Assembly (NCBI RefSeq): GCF_038396675.1
Contig: NC_088928.1
Span: forward strand, 54,093,501-54,157,500
Source of the DNA: Hydra vulgaris
Lineage: Eukaryota; Cnidaria; Hydrozoa; Anthoathecata; Hydridae
Reading direction: 5' to 3'
DNA length: 64,000 nucleotides
Shown here: positions 11,645-63,248 of the stretch, piece after piece
Numbering within the stretch: the stretch's first letter is position 1
How the letters are laid out: every line of letters begins with the position of its first letter
Notes under the pieces: model-generated
Database searches by the model: none
Told to the model about the DNA's origin: nothing
Seen by the model: the letters and a program-made list of their open reading frames with translations, nothing else
Program-made: the position numbers and the translations under genes

Positions 11645-11687
11645 AAATGGATAACAGAATTGGATATTCCAATTCTGTTATCCATTT
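11645..11687. repeat. Perfect 20-base-pair hairpin
   Basis: The left arm at 11645-11664 is the exact complement of the right arm at 11668-11687, around the three-base loop TAT. It belongs to a recurrent class of short hairpins in this window. Confidence 0.9.
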
Positions 11688-11699
11688 ATTACAGCCAAT

Positions 11700-12115
11700 T
11701 GAAAAATGGTATCAAAAATTGAAAATGCATACTACTCTGGTATCCAGTATGGCTTGTCATTATTACATGCATTGATTAGAACAATGAAACGCTGTCTTCA
11801 CCTTGCTTACAAATTGAATAACCAAAGGTGGCTGGAGAGTAGACCAAAATTAAGTTATCTGTGACTAAAAACAAAAAAAGAACCTAAGATGTTTTTAAAA
11901 ATCGAATTGGTTTAGTTATTGATGTGCCCAAATCTGGAGATTTAGGGACATCCAATGATAGAAATACGGCTCGTTGTTTTTTCAATCTGAAAAATATTGT
12001 GGCTGAAATTTTAAAGCTGGATGTGCTACTGCCGAAAAATTTGCATGTCATCTTGGCTACATTGTCATCAGCTCTGCCAATTAATGCAGATGTATGTCAA
12101 AAGTATTGCTTTGAG
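11700..12115 (+). pseudogene. Fragment of a repeated transposon-associated ORF
   Basis: The plus strand reads IELGLVIDVPKSGDLGTSND and NTARCFF, then ILKLDVLLPKNLHVILATLS and LPINADVCQKYCFE, with frame breaks upstream. I recognise this as a repeated motif block seen in multi-copy uncharacterised invertebrate proteins, not as a host enzyme. No catalytic function can be assigned. It lies between two hairpins and just upstream of the Gypsy-like relic, so it may be part of a composite insertion. Confidence 0.35.
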
Positions 12116-12169
12116 GTAAGTTTATTTGTTAATATTGTTTCTATACTGAGATGTTGCTAACTTAGCTTT

Positions 12170-12236
12170 GTAATTACATGATTGATTGCCTCTTTTAGGT
12201 GGCTCACCTAAAAGAGGAAATCAATCATGTAGTTAC
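12170..12236. repeat. 32-base-pair hairpin
   Basis: The arms at 12170-12201 and 12205-12236 pair with two mismatches around the three-base loop GCT. It is the second of two hairpins flanking the ORF fragment at 11.7-12.1 kb. Confidence 0.9.
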
Positions 12237-12287
12237 ATGATTTTTAAATTATGATTAAAATTCGGATTGTAATACTTATTCAAAAAA

Positions 12288-13510
12288 GTTCTTGAGATAG
12301 TTAATTTAAAGAAAGCGTACCTGCAGATTCGTGTTGACGAAGCATAATAGATATAATGAGTTGTGGAATATGAAGGGTAGCGTTTCTGTCTAACAAGATT
12401 GGGTTTTCATTTGAATGTGGCACACAGAGCAATGACTAAAATCTTAAGAGAGGTATTGTCTTTTGACAAAGTTGTCGAGTCTGGGACAGAATCATTTATT
12501 GTTGGCATTGTCGTCATTATTAATATAGTGTCAAGTTGCAGGGTTTAAGGATTTTTCCGATAGCAAACTGGGTGTGCTCTTCGTTCAGCTATCTGAATAG
12601 GATGTCAAGTAGTTATGAATAGGACTCGTTGGTGAATACACGTGTTATCAAACCAGTAAGCAGTTTAAAGGAAAAATTTACAAAGGAAGATCCCGTACAT
12701 AGGTCATGTAACGTCAAAAACACTTCTAATACAACTGTGTGGCAATGCAAGCAGATTAGCTGTTGGCATAGTTTTGGAAGTGGCTGGGGGAAACTGTTCA
12801 TGGCTGGGGAAGACTTGGAAAAGGCTGTTCATGGCTGAGGAAACAAGACGATACGACTCAATTTATTCTTGCAGAGTTAGAAGCCGTGATAAAAGGAGTT
12901 AACCTAATAACAAAATGGTAATTGTCGGCTGGTGGAACTTAATTATCGCAACAAACTCGTTTGAGGGCACGGTCATGGAAAACCTCTTGTCCGTTGCCAG
13001 TTGTCATTAATTAAAAACCTTGTGAAGGAGTTCGGTATACAAGTAAAACTTTTTCTGATAAAGTTAGCAGCAAAAAAAGCTGACGTTTTTACCAGGGTAC
13101 CACAGAACTGGCTGCATTCAAACCAATTAGCAATGACAGCAAATGTTGAACCACCTGGTGGGAAGTTGTTTATAATCTTCATCACTTTGGAGTCAATTGA
13201 ACTCTTTATCTTATGAAACAGAGATTTTCGTAGAAAGGACTTTGAATCAGTTGTTAAAAGTTGTGAAAGATGTTTATTTGTGGATCCTGCGCCAATTAGA
13301 TGGGAATAAGGAAATCTTGAAGTTGGAAAAAACTGGCACCATTTAGCTATTGACGTAGCCCACAATAATCATAGATTTATTTATCTATTATTGATTGTAG
13401 CAAAAGGAACAAGTTTGCAATTTGGAGAAAGAAACAACAGTGTGCTTTCATTGAGATGAAATATTCCGAGAAAGAGGACCTCCGTGGCAAGTTCTACTAG
13501 ACAACTTTAC
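12288..13510 (+). mobile_element. Decayed Gypsy-like LTR retroelement (RT, RNase H, integrase)
   Basis: The plus strand shows pol landmarks in order. The reverse transcriptase reads EIVNLKKAYLQIRVDEA, then CLTRLGFHLNVAHRAMTKIL (12288-12460). The catalytic YIDD position is replaced by FIVG. An RNase H-like ELEAVIKGVNLI lies at about 12877, KADVFTRVPQNWL at about 13075-13115, and integrase-like SCERCLFVDPAPIRWE and LAIDVAHNNHRFIYLLLI lie at 13260-13400. Many stops and frameshifts are present and no LTRs were found. The order and motifs fit Ty3/Gypsy-type pol. It lies just downstream of the kinase gene. Confidence 0.7.
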
Positions 13511-13591
13511 AGGTTGAAAATTATATAATAAAACACAATATATTACAAATAGTAAATCGTATAATAAGATATATATATTTTCCTGTAGCTA

Positions 13592-13597
13592 TTTATT
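13592..13597 (-). promoter_or_regulatory. Candidate polyadenylation signal of the kinase gene
   Basis: TTTATT on the plus strand gives AATAAA on the minus strand, about 180 bases downstream of the kinase stop codon. In AT-rich DNA such hexamers are common, so position is the main support. Confidence 0.35.
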
Positions 13598-13775
13598 TTT
13601 CATTTTTATAAGAAGAAAATAAGAAACAAATCAAATAAAAATAATTACAGTATAAATATATAGAAAAAATAAATAAGTGAAACATAAATTCAATTTATGC
13701 AACGCATAAAAAAAAAAAGTAATAATGTAATTATAAATTAATCAAGCGTTCAAACAAAAAGTAAAAAAAAAAAAT

Positions 13776-55053
<41,278 letters not shown>

Positions 55054-55105
55054 CTAAATAAAAATTAATACTTAACAATAACATGTGAAATAAGTAATGC
55101 ATTTA

Positions 55106-55220
<115 letters not shown>

Positions 55221-55224
55221 TCAC

Positions 55225-55256
55225 CTGATGATGCTGAAAGAAAAAGGTCAGTGAAA
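55225..55256 (+). ncRNA. Hammerhead-ribozyme-like core (candidate)
   Basis: CTGATGA at 55225-55231 and GAAA at 55253-55256 enclose CTGA and TCAG, which pair as a 4-base stem II. After GAAA, ATATT and AATAT could form stem III, followed by UA as a cleavage doublet. Stem I is weak. Penelope-like retroelements are known to carry such motifs, so this may be a Penelope relic. Confidence 0.35.
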
Positions 55257-55378
55257 TATTGTGTAAATATATAAATACATCGAAATAAATTTAAAACAAA
55301 AAGTTTATACGCAGCCGCTTTAATCAAATTTAACAAATATAGAATATGATTTTGAAAGATTTTGTTACTGCTCTTTCG

Positions 55379-56800
55379 CACAAATTGTTACAAAATTGTA
55401 AAAATTGCTTTAGAATGACTTTTGACATGTCAATAAAAAAAATTCTTATTATGTTTATTTGACTGTGTCAAATAAACATAATACAAATTTTTTTTATCGA
55501 CACTGAGATACAATTTTTTTATTTTTTATTTAGTAGGTTTTTTCTATTATGTGATAAAATAACATTTTTTATTTGAGACGGTGGTGTAATTTTGTTGCTA
55601 GATTGTAATGTTAGCAATGTTTGACAATTTTCCATTCTATATAAGGCTTTATCTTTTGGTCTTTTAAGGTCCATATTTACTTAGATAGTTCTGTATCATT
55701 TCTATACTTAACTGATGCAAATGATTTAAGATGGTTTGCATATCTTAATTTAAATGGCATATTACTAATGCCAAAATATACTTTTTTATTATGATCAGGA
55801 TGATTTGTCTAACATTATTGTCTACCAAGCAACTTATGGTTGCTTGGTAGACAATAATGTTAGACAAATATTGGTTGTCAAATAGCAAAATCAACGCAGT
55901 TACATTAGTTGGTTTTTATTTGGCATGTGTTGTGCAAAATTTTGAAATTATGTGAATTTATGATAGGCTTTATGTTAGGTATGCAACTGTAGCTCACCTT
56001 AATGGAATTTTGGTTAAATATTTTATGTAGCTTGTGGCCAGCTGGAAAATGTAACTTAATTCATTTAATAAGATTGATTAAGTCTTTTATGAAGAAAGAC
56101 ATTTCTTTTATTTGCGGTGGACATATAGATTTAATTCCTTAGTTTGTGTAATTGATATTGTCTTTAATTCTTGAATTGTTATTAATAAAAAATTTTTTGA
56201 CGGTATTTAAATATTTTTTAAGAATAAAAAAAATTAAAAAAGTCATAAATTTATTATAATTTCAAAATATTGCACAACAAAAGTCAATTAAAAACCAACG
56301 AATGTAACTGCATTGATTTAACCCTTTGAACAACCAATGTTTGTGTAACAATATTGTTTACCATGCAACCCTAAGTTCCAGTCATCATGATCATAATAAA
56401 AAAGTGTATTTTGGCATTAGTAGTACACCATTTTAGTTAAGATAGGCAAACCATCTTAAATCATTTGCATCAGTTAAGTATAGAAATGACACAGAACTAT
56501 CTAAGGAAATATGGAGCTTAAAAACCAAAACATATGTTTTCTACAAAACTTATCTACAAAAAAACATGTTATTTTATCAAAAAAAATGTTATTTTATCAT
56601 GGAAAAATCATACTGAATAAAATAATAAATTCAAAGAAAATCAGTGTCAACATTTAAAAAATTCTTATTATCTTTATTTGACACAGGAGACTAGTAAACT
56701 ATAACGGCTTTTTGTTTTTTGTTTTGTTTTTTACTTAGATCTCTTAGAACGTCAGAAGTCATTCTACAGTAGTTGTTACGATTTTGTAACGGTTTGCTTA
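55379..56800. repeat. Large imperfect inverted repeat (foldback-like)
   Basis: The left arm at about 55379-55922 pairs with the right arm at about 56286-56800 through most of its length, with many substitutions and indels. An anchor is ACTTAACTGATGCAAATGAT near 55708 and its complement near 56480. A 363-base spacer lies between. The whole is bracketed by (TA)n at 55111-55220 and 56888-56957. It has no coding capacity. Confidence 0.85.
55804..55868. repeat. 30-base-pair perfect hairpin in the left arm
   Basis: The arms at 55804-55833 and 55839-55868 are exact complements, loop TTATG. The matching place in the right arm of the large inverted repeat has only one of the two arms, so the hairpin arose after the arms diverged. 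Confidence 0.92.
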
Positions 56801-56822
56801 CATTTTTTGTTTGTATTAACAG

Positions 56823-56847
56823 CTGATAATTGCCTTTGGGCATAAAA
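56823..56847 (+). ncRNA. Degenerate hammerhead-like core (candidate)
   Basis: CTGATAA at 56823-56829 and AAAA at 56844-56847 enclose the perfect stem TGCC/GGCA with loop TTTG. Both core boxes carry a G-to-A change. ACTT and AAGT then a TC doublet follow. Same motif family as 44282 and 55225. Confidence 0.22.
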
Positions 56848-56884
56848 CTTTAAGTTCCGCTAATCATTTGTTTTTATTCAAAAT

Positions 56885-56887
<3 letters not shown>

Positions 56888-56957
<70 letters not shown>
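56888..56957. repeat. (TA)n microsatellite
   Basis: About 35 TA units at the right side of the large inverted repeat. Confidence 0.95.
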
Positions 56958-56960
<3 letters not shown>

Positions 56961-57439
56961 TGTATATATATATACATTAGACTGCTTCATTTTGATGTCA
57001 TGAAAAAATTTAAAGTACCATGGAGTTTTATCTGCTGCACAGACCCCTATTTTATTAGCAGATCTTTTTTTTTATGAGTTTTAACCACTTTTAGGGGTTG
57101 CTCAAGTGCCCCAATCGTCTGATTTTAGACTTTTTTACCCTTTTTTAAGCTTATTTCCAACACATTTGAGAAAGTTCTAAAACTCAAAAAAATTCTACTT
57201 TTTCTTTCCAGAGTTTCTTCTGAGTTAGTAGAAAAAAATAAAAATGCATGGTAATTTAATTTGCTTAAAATATTTCGTCTAAACCTAACTAAAAAATTGC
57301 ATAATTATGCGGATTTTTACAAATTTTTATGCTTTGCGTTTACTTTAATACTTTTGCGTACTTGCTTAAACACGTTATGCAAATTACTTTTTAGCAAAGA
57401 CGATATTTAATTTTCATTTTTTTTTTTTTTTCATTTTTT

Positions 57440-60050
57440 TTTTTTAAATATCTTCGCTTCCAACAAGGCTGCAAGTAGCCACTAATTAAAGTTGGAAGTT
57501 ATTGAAAGAGAAAAGATGAAGATTGTATAGGAAGATAACGATTGACAGATGACTTAAATGATTGCAAATTATATGAATCAGGAAAGCAAGATGAAGGAAG
57601 CGAATTCCAAAGAGCTGATGTTCAAGGAAAAAAACTAGACGAATAAGCGTTTTTGGAGCACTTAGGAACAGTCACAGAAAAAGGATGACACTTAATTGAA
57701 TGACAAGTAACACAAGAATGAATTTTAGTAGATTGCACAAGAGACGCTAGCTCTTTAGAGCAGTGCCCATTATAGTATTTGTAAAAAAGAGAAAGAGATG
57801 CAACATTACGACGATGTGATAATGGTTAGAGGTTGGCTGCAAAAGCAGGTCCAACTATGTTTACAATGCAATTTTGCACCTTGTCAAAAAGAGAAAGGGC
57901 ATCATTAGAAGATTTGCCCCAGATATGGCAAAAGTATTCCATACAAGGCCGGATTTGAGATTTATAGAGATAGAGAATAGAATCCAAAGTAAGAAAGTGA
58001 CGAGCTCGATAAAGAGATGCAACCTTAGCAGATGCTAATTTTGCAACTGATTTGATATATGGTTTCCAAGAAAGATTGGAAGTAAGAGTTAATCCTAGAA
58101 GATGAAGAGTAGGTGACTCATCGTGTACATCACTGTTCATAAATATAGGAAGATCTAAATTATTGCGATAACGATTGGCTGAAAAAAAATTGAGTTTTAT
58201 CTGAATTAAAGTTCACCAACCACTGTGAGCCCATTGCTGTAGCAGAAGTGAGATCCTTTTCAAGCTCAAATGCCCCCTCCAAGCAATCAGAGGATGTTGG
58301 TTTCTTATCACGACAAGAATAAATGGTAGTATCATCTGCAAACAATGCCACCTTAGATGCGAGAATATCTGGAAGATCGTTAATGTAAATTAAAAAGAGA
58401 ATAGGGCCAAGGATAGAACCTTGAGGAACCCCTGAACTTACAGAATAAGAGGAAGATTGTTGTCCATCTAGGACAAATTTTATGCTACGATTGGAAAGGA
58501 AGGATTCAATGATCTTAAAGATGTTGCCGGATACACCATAAGAAGAAAGCTTATGGAAAACCCAGCATGCCAAGCTTTATTAAAAGCTTTTGAAATGTCA
58601 TGAGCAATGGCCTTAACCTCTCCACCTTCATCTAATGCACGATAAAACCTGTCAGTTATTACTGTTAGCAAATCAGCTGTAGAACGAGAAGATCGAAATC
58701 CATATTGATGGTCAGAAAGTAAGTTATTAGATTCAAGATGAGAAATTAAGTGTTTGTTAATTAAAGATTCAAAAACCTTGCTTATGATAGGAAGAAGACT
58801 TATGGGACGGTAGTTAGATGAATCGGATCGCTCTCCAGAATTTTTGAAGATAGGGATAACAGATGCGGCTTTCCAGCAGGCTGGAAAACAAGACTCTGAT
58901 AAACACTTGTTGAATAGATTTGAGAGTATAGATGACAGCTCCGGAGAACACTTCTTCAAGACAATAACAGGTATGTTGTCTGGACCACAAGTTATAGAAG
59001 AGTCTAGGCAGGAAATCACTTTAGACACAGATGCTGGAGTGATATGAATGTCAAGCAATGGATCAACCTGTTAGTTGGAAATATCAGGTAGAACGCAACT
59101 AGTGGAATCAAGAGATAATATTGATGAAAAGTTTTTAGCAAACAATTCGGCTTTGTCTTTAGGTGAGGTGACAAAGTCTGAACCATACAAGAGAGGTGGA
59201 ATTATAGATTTGCCCTAATTATTGATATTATTAAAGATTCTCCAGAAGTCACGAGAGCCTAATTTTTGAGAGGAGATACGAGATTTCATGAACTGAGAAA
59301 AGCGGGTTTTGGCGTTAGACAAAACCTTTTTACAATTGTTTCTAGCAGTAATAAAAATACGTCTGCTTTCTAGAGAATTGTTTTGCTGATAAATATGAAA
59401 GTAACGGTTTCGATTGGCAATCGCAGCAGCACAGTGTGAGGAAAACCATGGAGGAGAGTGAGGCTTGACCTGGAATCGTCTAGAGGGAATAAAAGATTCC
59501 ATGCCAGCCTGAATCCACGAAGTTATGTAAGAAGCACATTTGTCGACAGGAAGACGAAAGACTTCTACCCATGGGCCATCATGAAGAAAATCACGGAAAG
59601 AATCCCAGTCAGCTTTACTGTAGTTGTAAGAGGTTCGATAATAGGGGGATTCAGGTGATGAAGAAGAATGAGATATTTGTTTTAGAGATATCAAACTGTG
59701 ATCAGAAGATCCTAAAGGTGAATGTGGAGAAACTGAGCACTGACTAGGATCAGAAACAAGAAATAAGTCGAGTAGAGAAGGTAAATGGTTCGGGTTGTCT
59801 GGAAAGCGAGTTGGAAAGTTGACTATTTGAGTTAGGGATTGAGAAAGGCAAAAGTTGTGGGCTTTAATGCCTGCCGAATCACTGACACTAGAGCCAAGTC
59901 ATTCAGAGTGGTGAGCATTAAAACACCGAAAACAACTATATTAGCTTATGGATAAAGAGAGAGGGCTCGGTCAATATGATCAGAAATAATGTCAAAAAGA
60001 GTGCAGTCTTGAGATGAAGGAGAGCGATATAGAACTAAAATTTAATAGCC
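57440..60050 (-). mobile_element. CR1-like LINE, longest copy of the window's main family
   Basis: The minus strand from 60050 gives an endonuclease C-part (LVLYRSPSSQDCTLFDII, IVNFPTRFPDNPNHLPSLLD, DHSLISLKQ). A linker follows (59694-59215), then RT (SSITCGPDNIPVIVLKKCSP, NYRPISLLPIISKVFESLIN, GFRSSRSTADLL, HDISKAFNKAWHAG, 59058-58480). Then come GVPQGSILGPILFLIYINDL and LFADDTTIY (58573-58160) and the C-terminal domain (58140-57826). The 3' UTR holds CCAACAAGGCTGCAAG (complement). HDISKAF keeps the first catalytic Asp and FADD keeps the other two. Breaks near 58540, 58150 and 59060 inactivate it. Confidence 0.88.
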
Positions 60051-60700
60051 CAAGCAATTGCCTCATTACTACTAATAAACCCTAAGCTGTAAAAAAAGGG
60101 CTCCAAATGTGGCCTCCGCAATGCACACCAAAAGTTCAAACAGGGACACCATCCATGCGCAACATGGCACTGTTAATACTTCGATATTTTTCAGCTGTTG
60201 ATGGAATCAGCCTCTCTGAGAGCTACCACAGAGTTTGGCAAACATGACTACCAGCTGGCCTCAGAACCATTAAACTGAGTTGTAAAGCTGTACCCTCATT
60301 AGGAGATAATAGAATGAGTTGCCTAATTATAAAAACAGAGACACAAGCAAGACCCATGCATTGAGTCAAGAAGATCCAACATTCAACATCCTAAACTGGA
60401 AACAATGTATTAAAAATACATCTGCGCCAGGCTAATAGATGAAGAAGGTGCGAGGCTGGTCAACAGATAGAATCTGTTTACCCCTTAAGTCTTTGCCTAG
60501 GAGGCCCTCTACAAGACAGTAGCCGGGTGCATTTAAAATCTGCCCAAGATGAGTATTTTTATCGAGACACCATCTCTAGCCTTTACTCAACCAAGAGCCC
60601 CAAGGCAGGGGGTGTTTTAAATCGGAGTTGAAATCTCCTAGCCTTTGCCTAAAAAGGCGTATCCTACAAGGCAGCAGGACATGAAGCAGATTGTACTGGG
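60051..60700 (-). other. GC-richer leader upstream of the LINE
   Basis: About 650 bases clearly richer in G+C than the window, without an open frame, joined to the middle of the endonuclease. I infer it is the 5' UTR/promoter region of the same LINE, brought next to the endonuclease by an internal deletion that removed ORF1. It contains two related CCTTTGCCTA blocks (about 60490 and 60643). An unrelated insertion is the alternative. Confidence 0.4.
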
Positions 60701-60849
60701 TTACATGTTACCAGAATTTAATTTTTATTTATAAAAGCAGGCAATATTAATTGATAACTTTCATGATATACTTACTTTATATGCTTATTAGAGCTATTTA
60801 CTACAGTTTTATTCATGTCAGGAAAAAGTAAGAAAAAAGTAAATTTTTT

Positions 60850-62200
60850 GGTTGGGGAATCCAGGTCATCCTTACCAAAAGACTAATTTTCTACAGAGCA
60901 AGAGGTTTTGCAATACTTGTTGCATTTAAAGGAGAAGCATCTGAAACAAAAAGAAAGTAGAACTACCCACTGTCCGTTGACAAAACACTTTGAAATCAGA
61001 TGCCATAATGAAAACTTTGTATGCTGCACTCTTTCAAAATTAATTGCACCTTGGTTGAAGGGTGGATTTGAGTTTATCCAAGTTTAAAATGAGATCAAGT
61101 TTGAATGAAACCATGTCAGAGAGTGAATTCAGCTTAAATGGATCCAATAATAAATGAAGATAATGATGATTTCCCATATCCAAATCCAGAGTTAAAGAAG
61201 AAAGTCAAAAAAGCAGATACTGTTCTACTTCAAAAAGATATTCTCAAGAGAACTGCTGATACTGCTGTTGGGGAAAGAATAAGTCATAGGCAGCATACTA
61301 CCATGGTTAATAGTATAATTGCTAAATCAGGTGGAAATATAGATGAATTTAAATGTTCAACCTCTACAGCATTAAGAGCAGCAGATAAAGTCATTTATGA
61401 TGAATCAAAGAGGATCTGTTTAAAATATTAAAATCAGCATGGAATGATCTTGATGTAGAGAACCAGGTAGGGTTTTACAAAATTGGTTAACATTTTTGTA
61501 AAATATTATTGTACCCTAGTATTTTTTCAATTTTGAGCTCTTTGTTTTTTTTTGACATTTTAAATAATAAGGTGTTGAGAAGATTGACTATTCCAGATGA
61601 AACATGGCTTGGTCATCAAAAGCATGAGAGTATAACATTCTTCAGAAATATTATCACCCATGGGTCTCTGAAAAAGTTAACCTGATGACAGATATTTTAA
61701 TACATAGTTATGTATACAATATGCACTATGAAGAAGTAATATATCCTAGATTTTTCTTGTTTAATTCTATTATTCTTTATAAAACAAAAATATACATACC
61801 TATGTTTATTGCATTATACCAATATACTTAATTTAATTAACTTTTTAGGATGGGGCCACAAGGAAGGACTACATTGAGCTGACAGAGCTTACACTTATGA
61901 TGCTTTCTGAGGAAAAGAACAAGTTTTGTACACACGGAGCAATCCATCATGCCCGTTTTATGGCAAAAGGTAGAAAGTTGTAGGTTTATGATAGGAAAAA
62001 GTCCAATTTAAAAAATTATAGCTTCATTGCAAAAAAAATGAACTTGTTATACATGATCAAATATTTAGCTTTTTAAAAAAACAAAAATGTATATTTTTAA
62101 GGATATCTACTACCTAAAGCTTTAGCCTATGATGGATGCAATACCCAGTCTGACAAATTGACTTCAAAATAAAATTACTGAAGTGGCAACTTTTGTGGCT
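60850..62200 (+). pseudogene. Decayed transposon-associated gene with intron-like gaps
   Basis: The plus strand reads FPYPNPELKKKVKKADTVLL, KRTADTAVGERISHRQHTTM and IIAKSGGNIDEFKCSTSTAL (61138-61400). It then reads RKDYIELTELTLMMLSEEKN and THGAIHHARFMAK (61865-61970), and YLLPKALAYDG (62104-62136). The last two pieces abut TTTTTAG and AAAAGGTAG, as if split by small introns. I know this as a multi-copy ORF with a GAxHHARxMAK end. Its function is unknown to me. Stops are present. Confidence 0.45.
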
Positions 62201-62219
62201 GTTTTCTATACTACCTGGT

Positions 62220-62222
<3 letters not shown>

Positions 62223-62254
<32 letters not shown>
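62223..62254. repeat. (TA)n microsatellite
   Basis: Sixteen TA units just after the decayed gene. Confidence 0.95.
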
Positions 62255-62257
<3 letters not shown>

Positions 62258-62337
62258 ATTCTATTATGAATAAAAAGTTTTGATCAGAGCCACTGTGTAC
62301 AGTTGTTTATATTGTGCCCAGCACAAGGGCGCCGAGT

Positions 62338-62373
62338 GAAAAAGGTGCCGTCACGCGCCTCTTTCACTCAGGG
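62338..62373. repeat. Imperfect GC-rich hairpin
   Basis: GAGTGAAAAAGGTGCC and the complementary GCGCCTCTTTCACTC pair with two mismatches around a short loop. It stands out by base composition. Confidence 0.55.
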
Positions 62374-62602
62374 TTACCTCACTAAATAAAAAAAATTAAA
62401 ATTAAATATAAAAAAATTAAATTATATAAAATAAAAAGTGACATATATGGATTTATTAGAGAGATACTGGGAACGCAGGTGCAACGTATATACCTTATTC
62501 TACTACGCTATGAAAGCACGCTTGTGACTTCGTGCAATGCGATTGGTGTAGGTCACTCAACTTCATTCGATAAAGGCGTCACCGCGGCGCGCGGCATTTT
62601 AC

Positions 62603-62908
62603 TCCAGGAAAAAAAGTTCTATAGAATTTCTATAAACTTTTGAAACATATGGCCTATAGAAATTCTATAAAATTCTATAGAACTTCTATAGAACTTCTAT
62701 AGAATCTCTGTTAATTTCTATAGAAATTCCTATATAATTTTTTTTCTTCTTTTTTTTCTATAGAAAAAAAAGTTTTATAGCAATTTCTATAGAAATTAAT
62801 AAACATTCTATAGAAAATCTATAGAATTCTATAGAATTTCTATAGGCCATATGTTTCAAAAGTTTATAGAAATTCTACAAAAATTCTATAGAACTTTTTG
62901 TCCTGGGA
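62603..62908. mobile_element. Inverted-repeat element (MITE-like) built of TATAGAA words
   Basis: A 305-base element. The left end TCCAGGAAAAAAAGTTCTAT and the right-end complement TCCCAGGACAAAAAGTTCTA open terminal inverted repeats. These share AAACTTTTGAAACATATGGC and continue for about 90 bases each. The interior is made of repeated CTATAGAA/TTCTATAG words in both orientations. No coding. A target duplication is not clear. Confidence 0.8.
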
Positions 62909-63248
62909 CTGCATTTGTCTTCTGTGTAAAACAAATATTTATTTATTTTCATCAGGCATTCATTATAAAATTTCAACGTAAGTATAATTTACAATATTAA
63001 ATTATTGTCACAAAAGAATAAACGCGTGAAATTTTTCTCTTAAATAAAAAATATTGTTAAATATTTGACTATTACAAAAAAATAATATTTTCTGATTTAT
63101 GAAACCCAATATTGTATATTCTATTATACTTGATAACAATAAATTTTTTTACCAGTGCTTTAAATTCGTATATAGAATTTTTTATGGCACAAAGTATAAA
63201 TGAATTTAAAATATTAATGTATAATAAATTTTAACTTAAAATCCTTAG
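62909..63248. other. AT-rich, nothing recognised
   Basis: No features apart from low-complexity AT. It could be the 5' end of the hAT element that follows. Confidence 0.35.

Noticed and set aside
12613-12838. Open frames on both strands near 12.7 kb
   Set aside because: They lie inside the decayed Gypsy-like element and match no expected pol block.
56868-57077. Plus-strand open frame with IYIY repeats
   Set aside because: Microsatellite translation.
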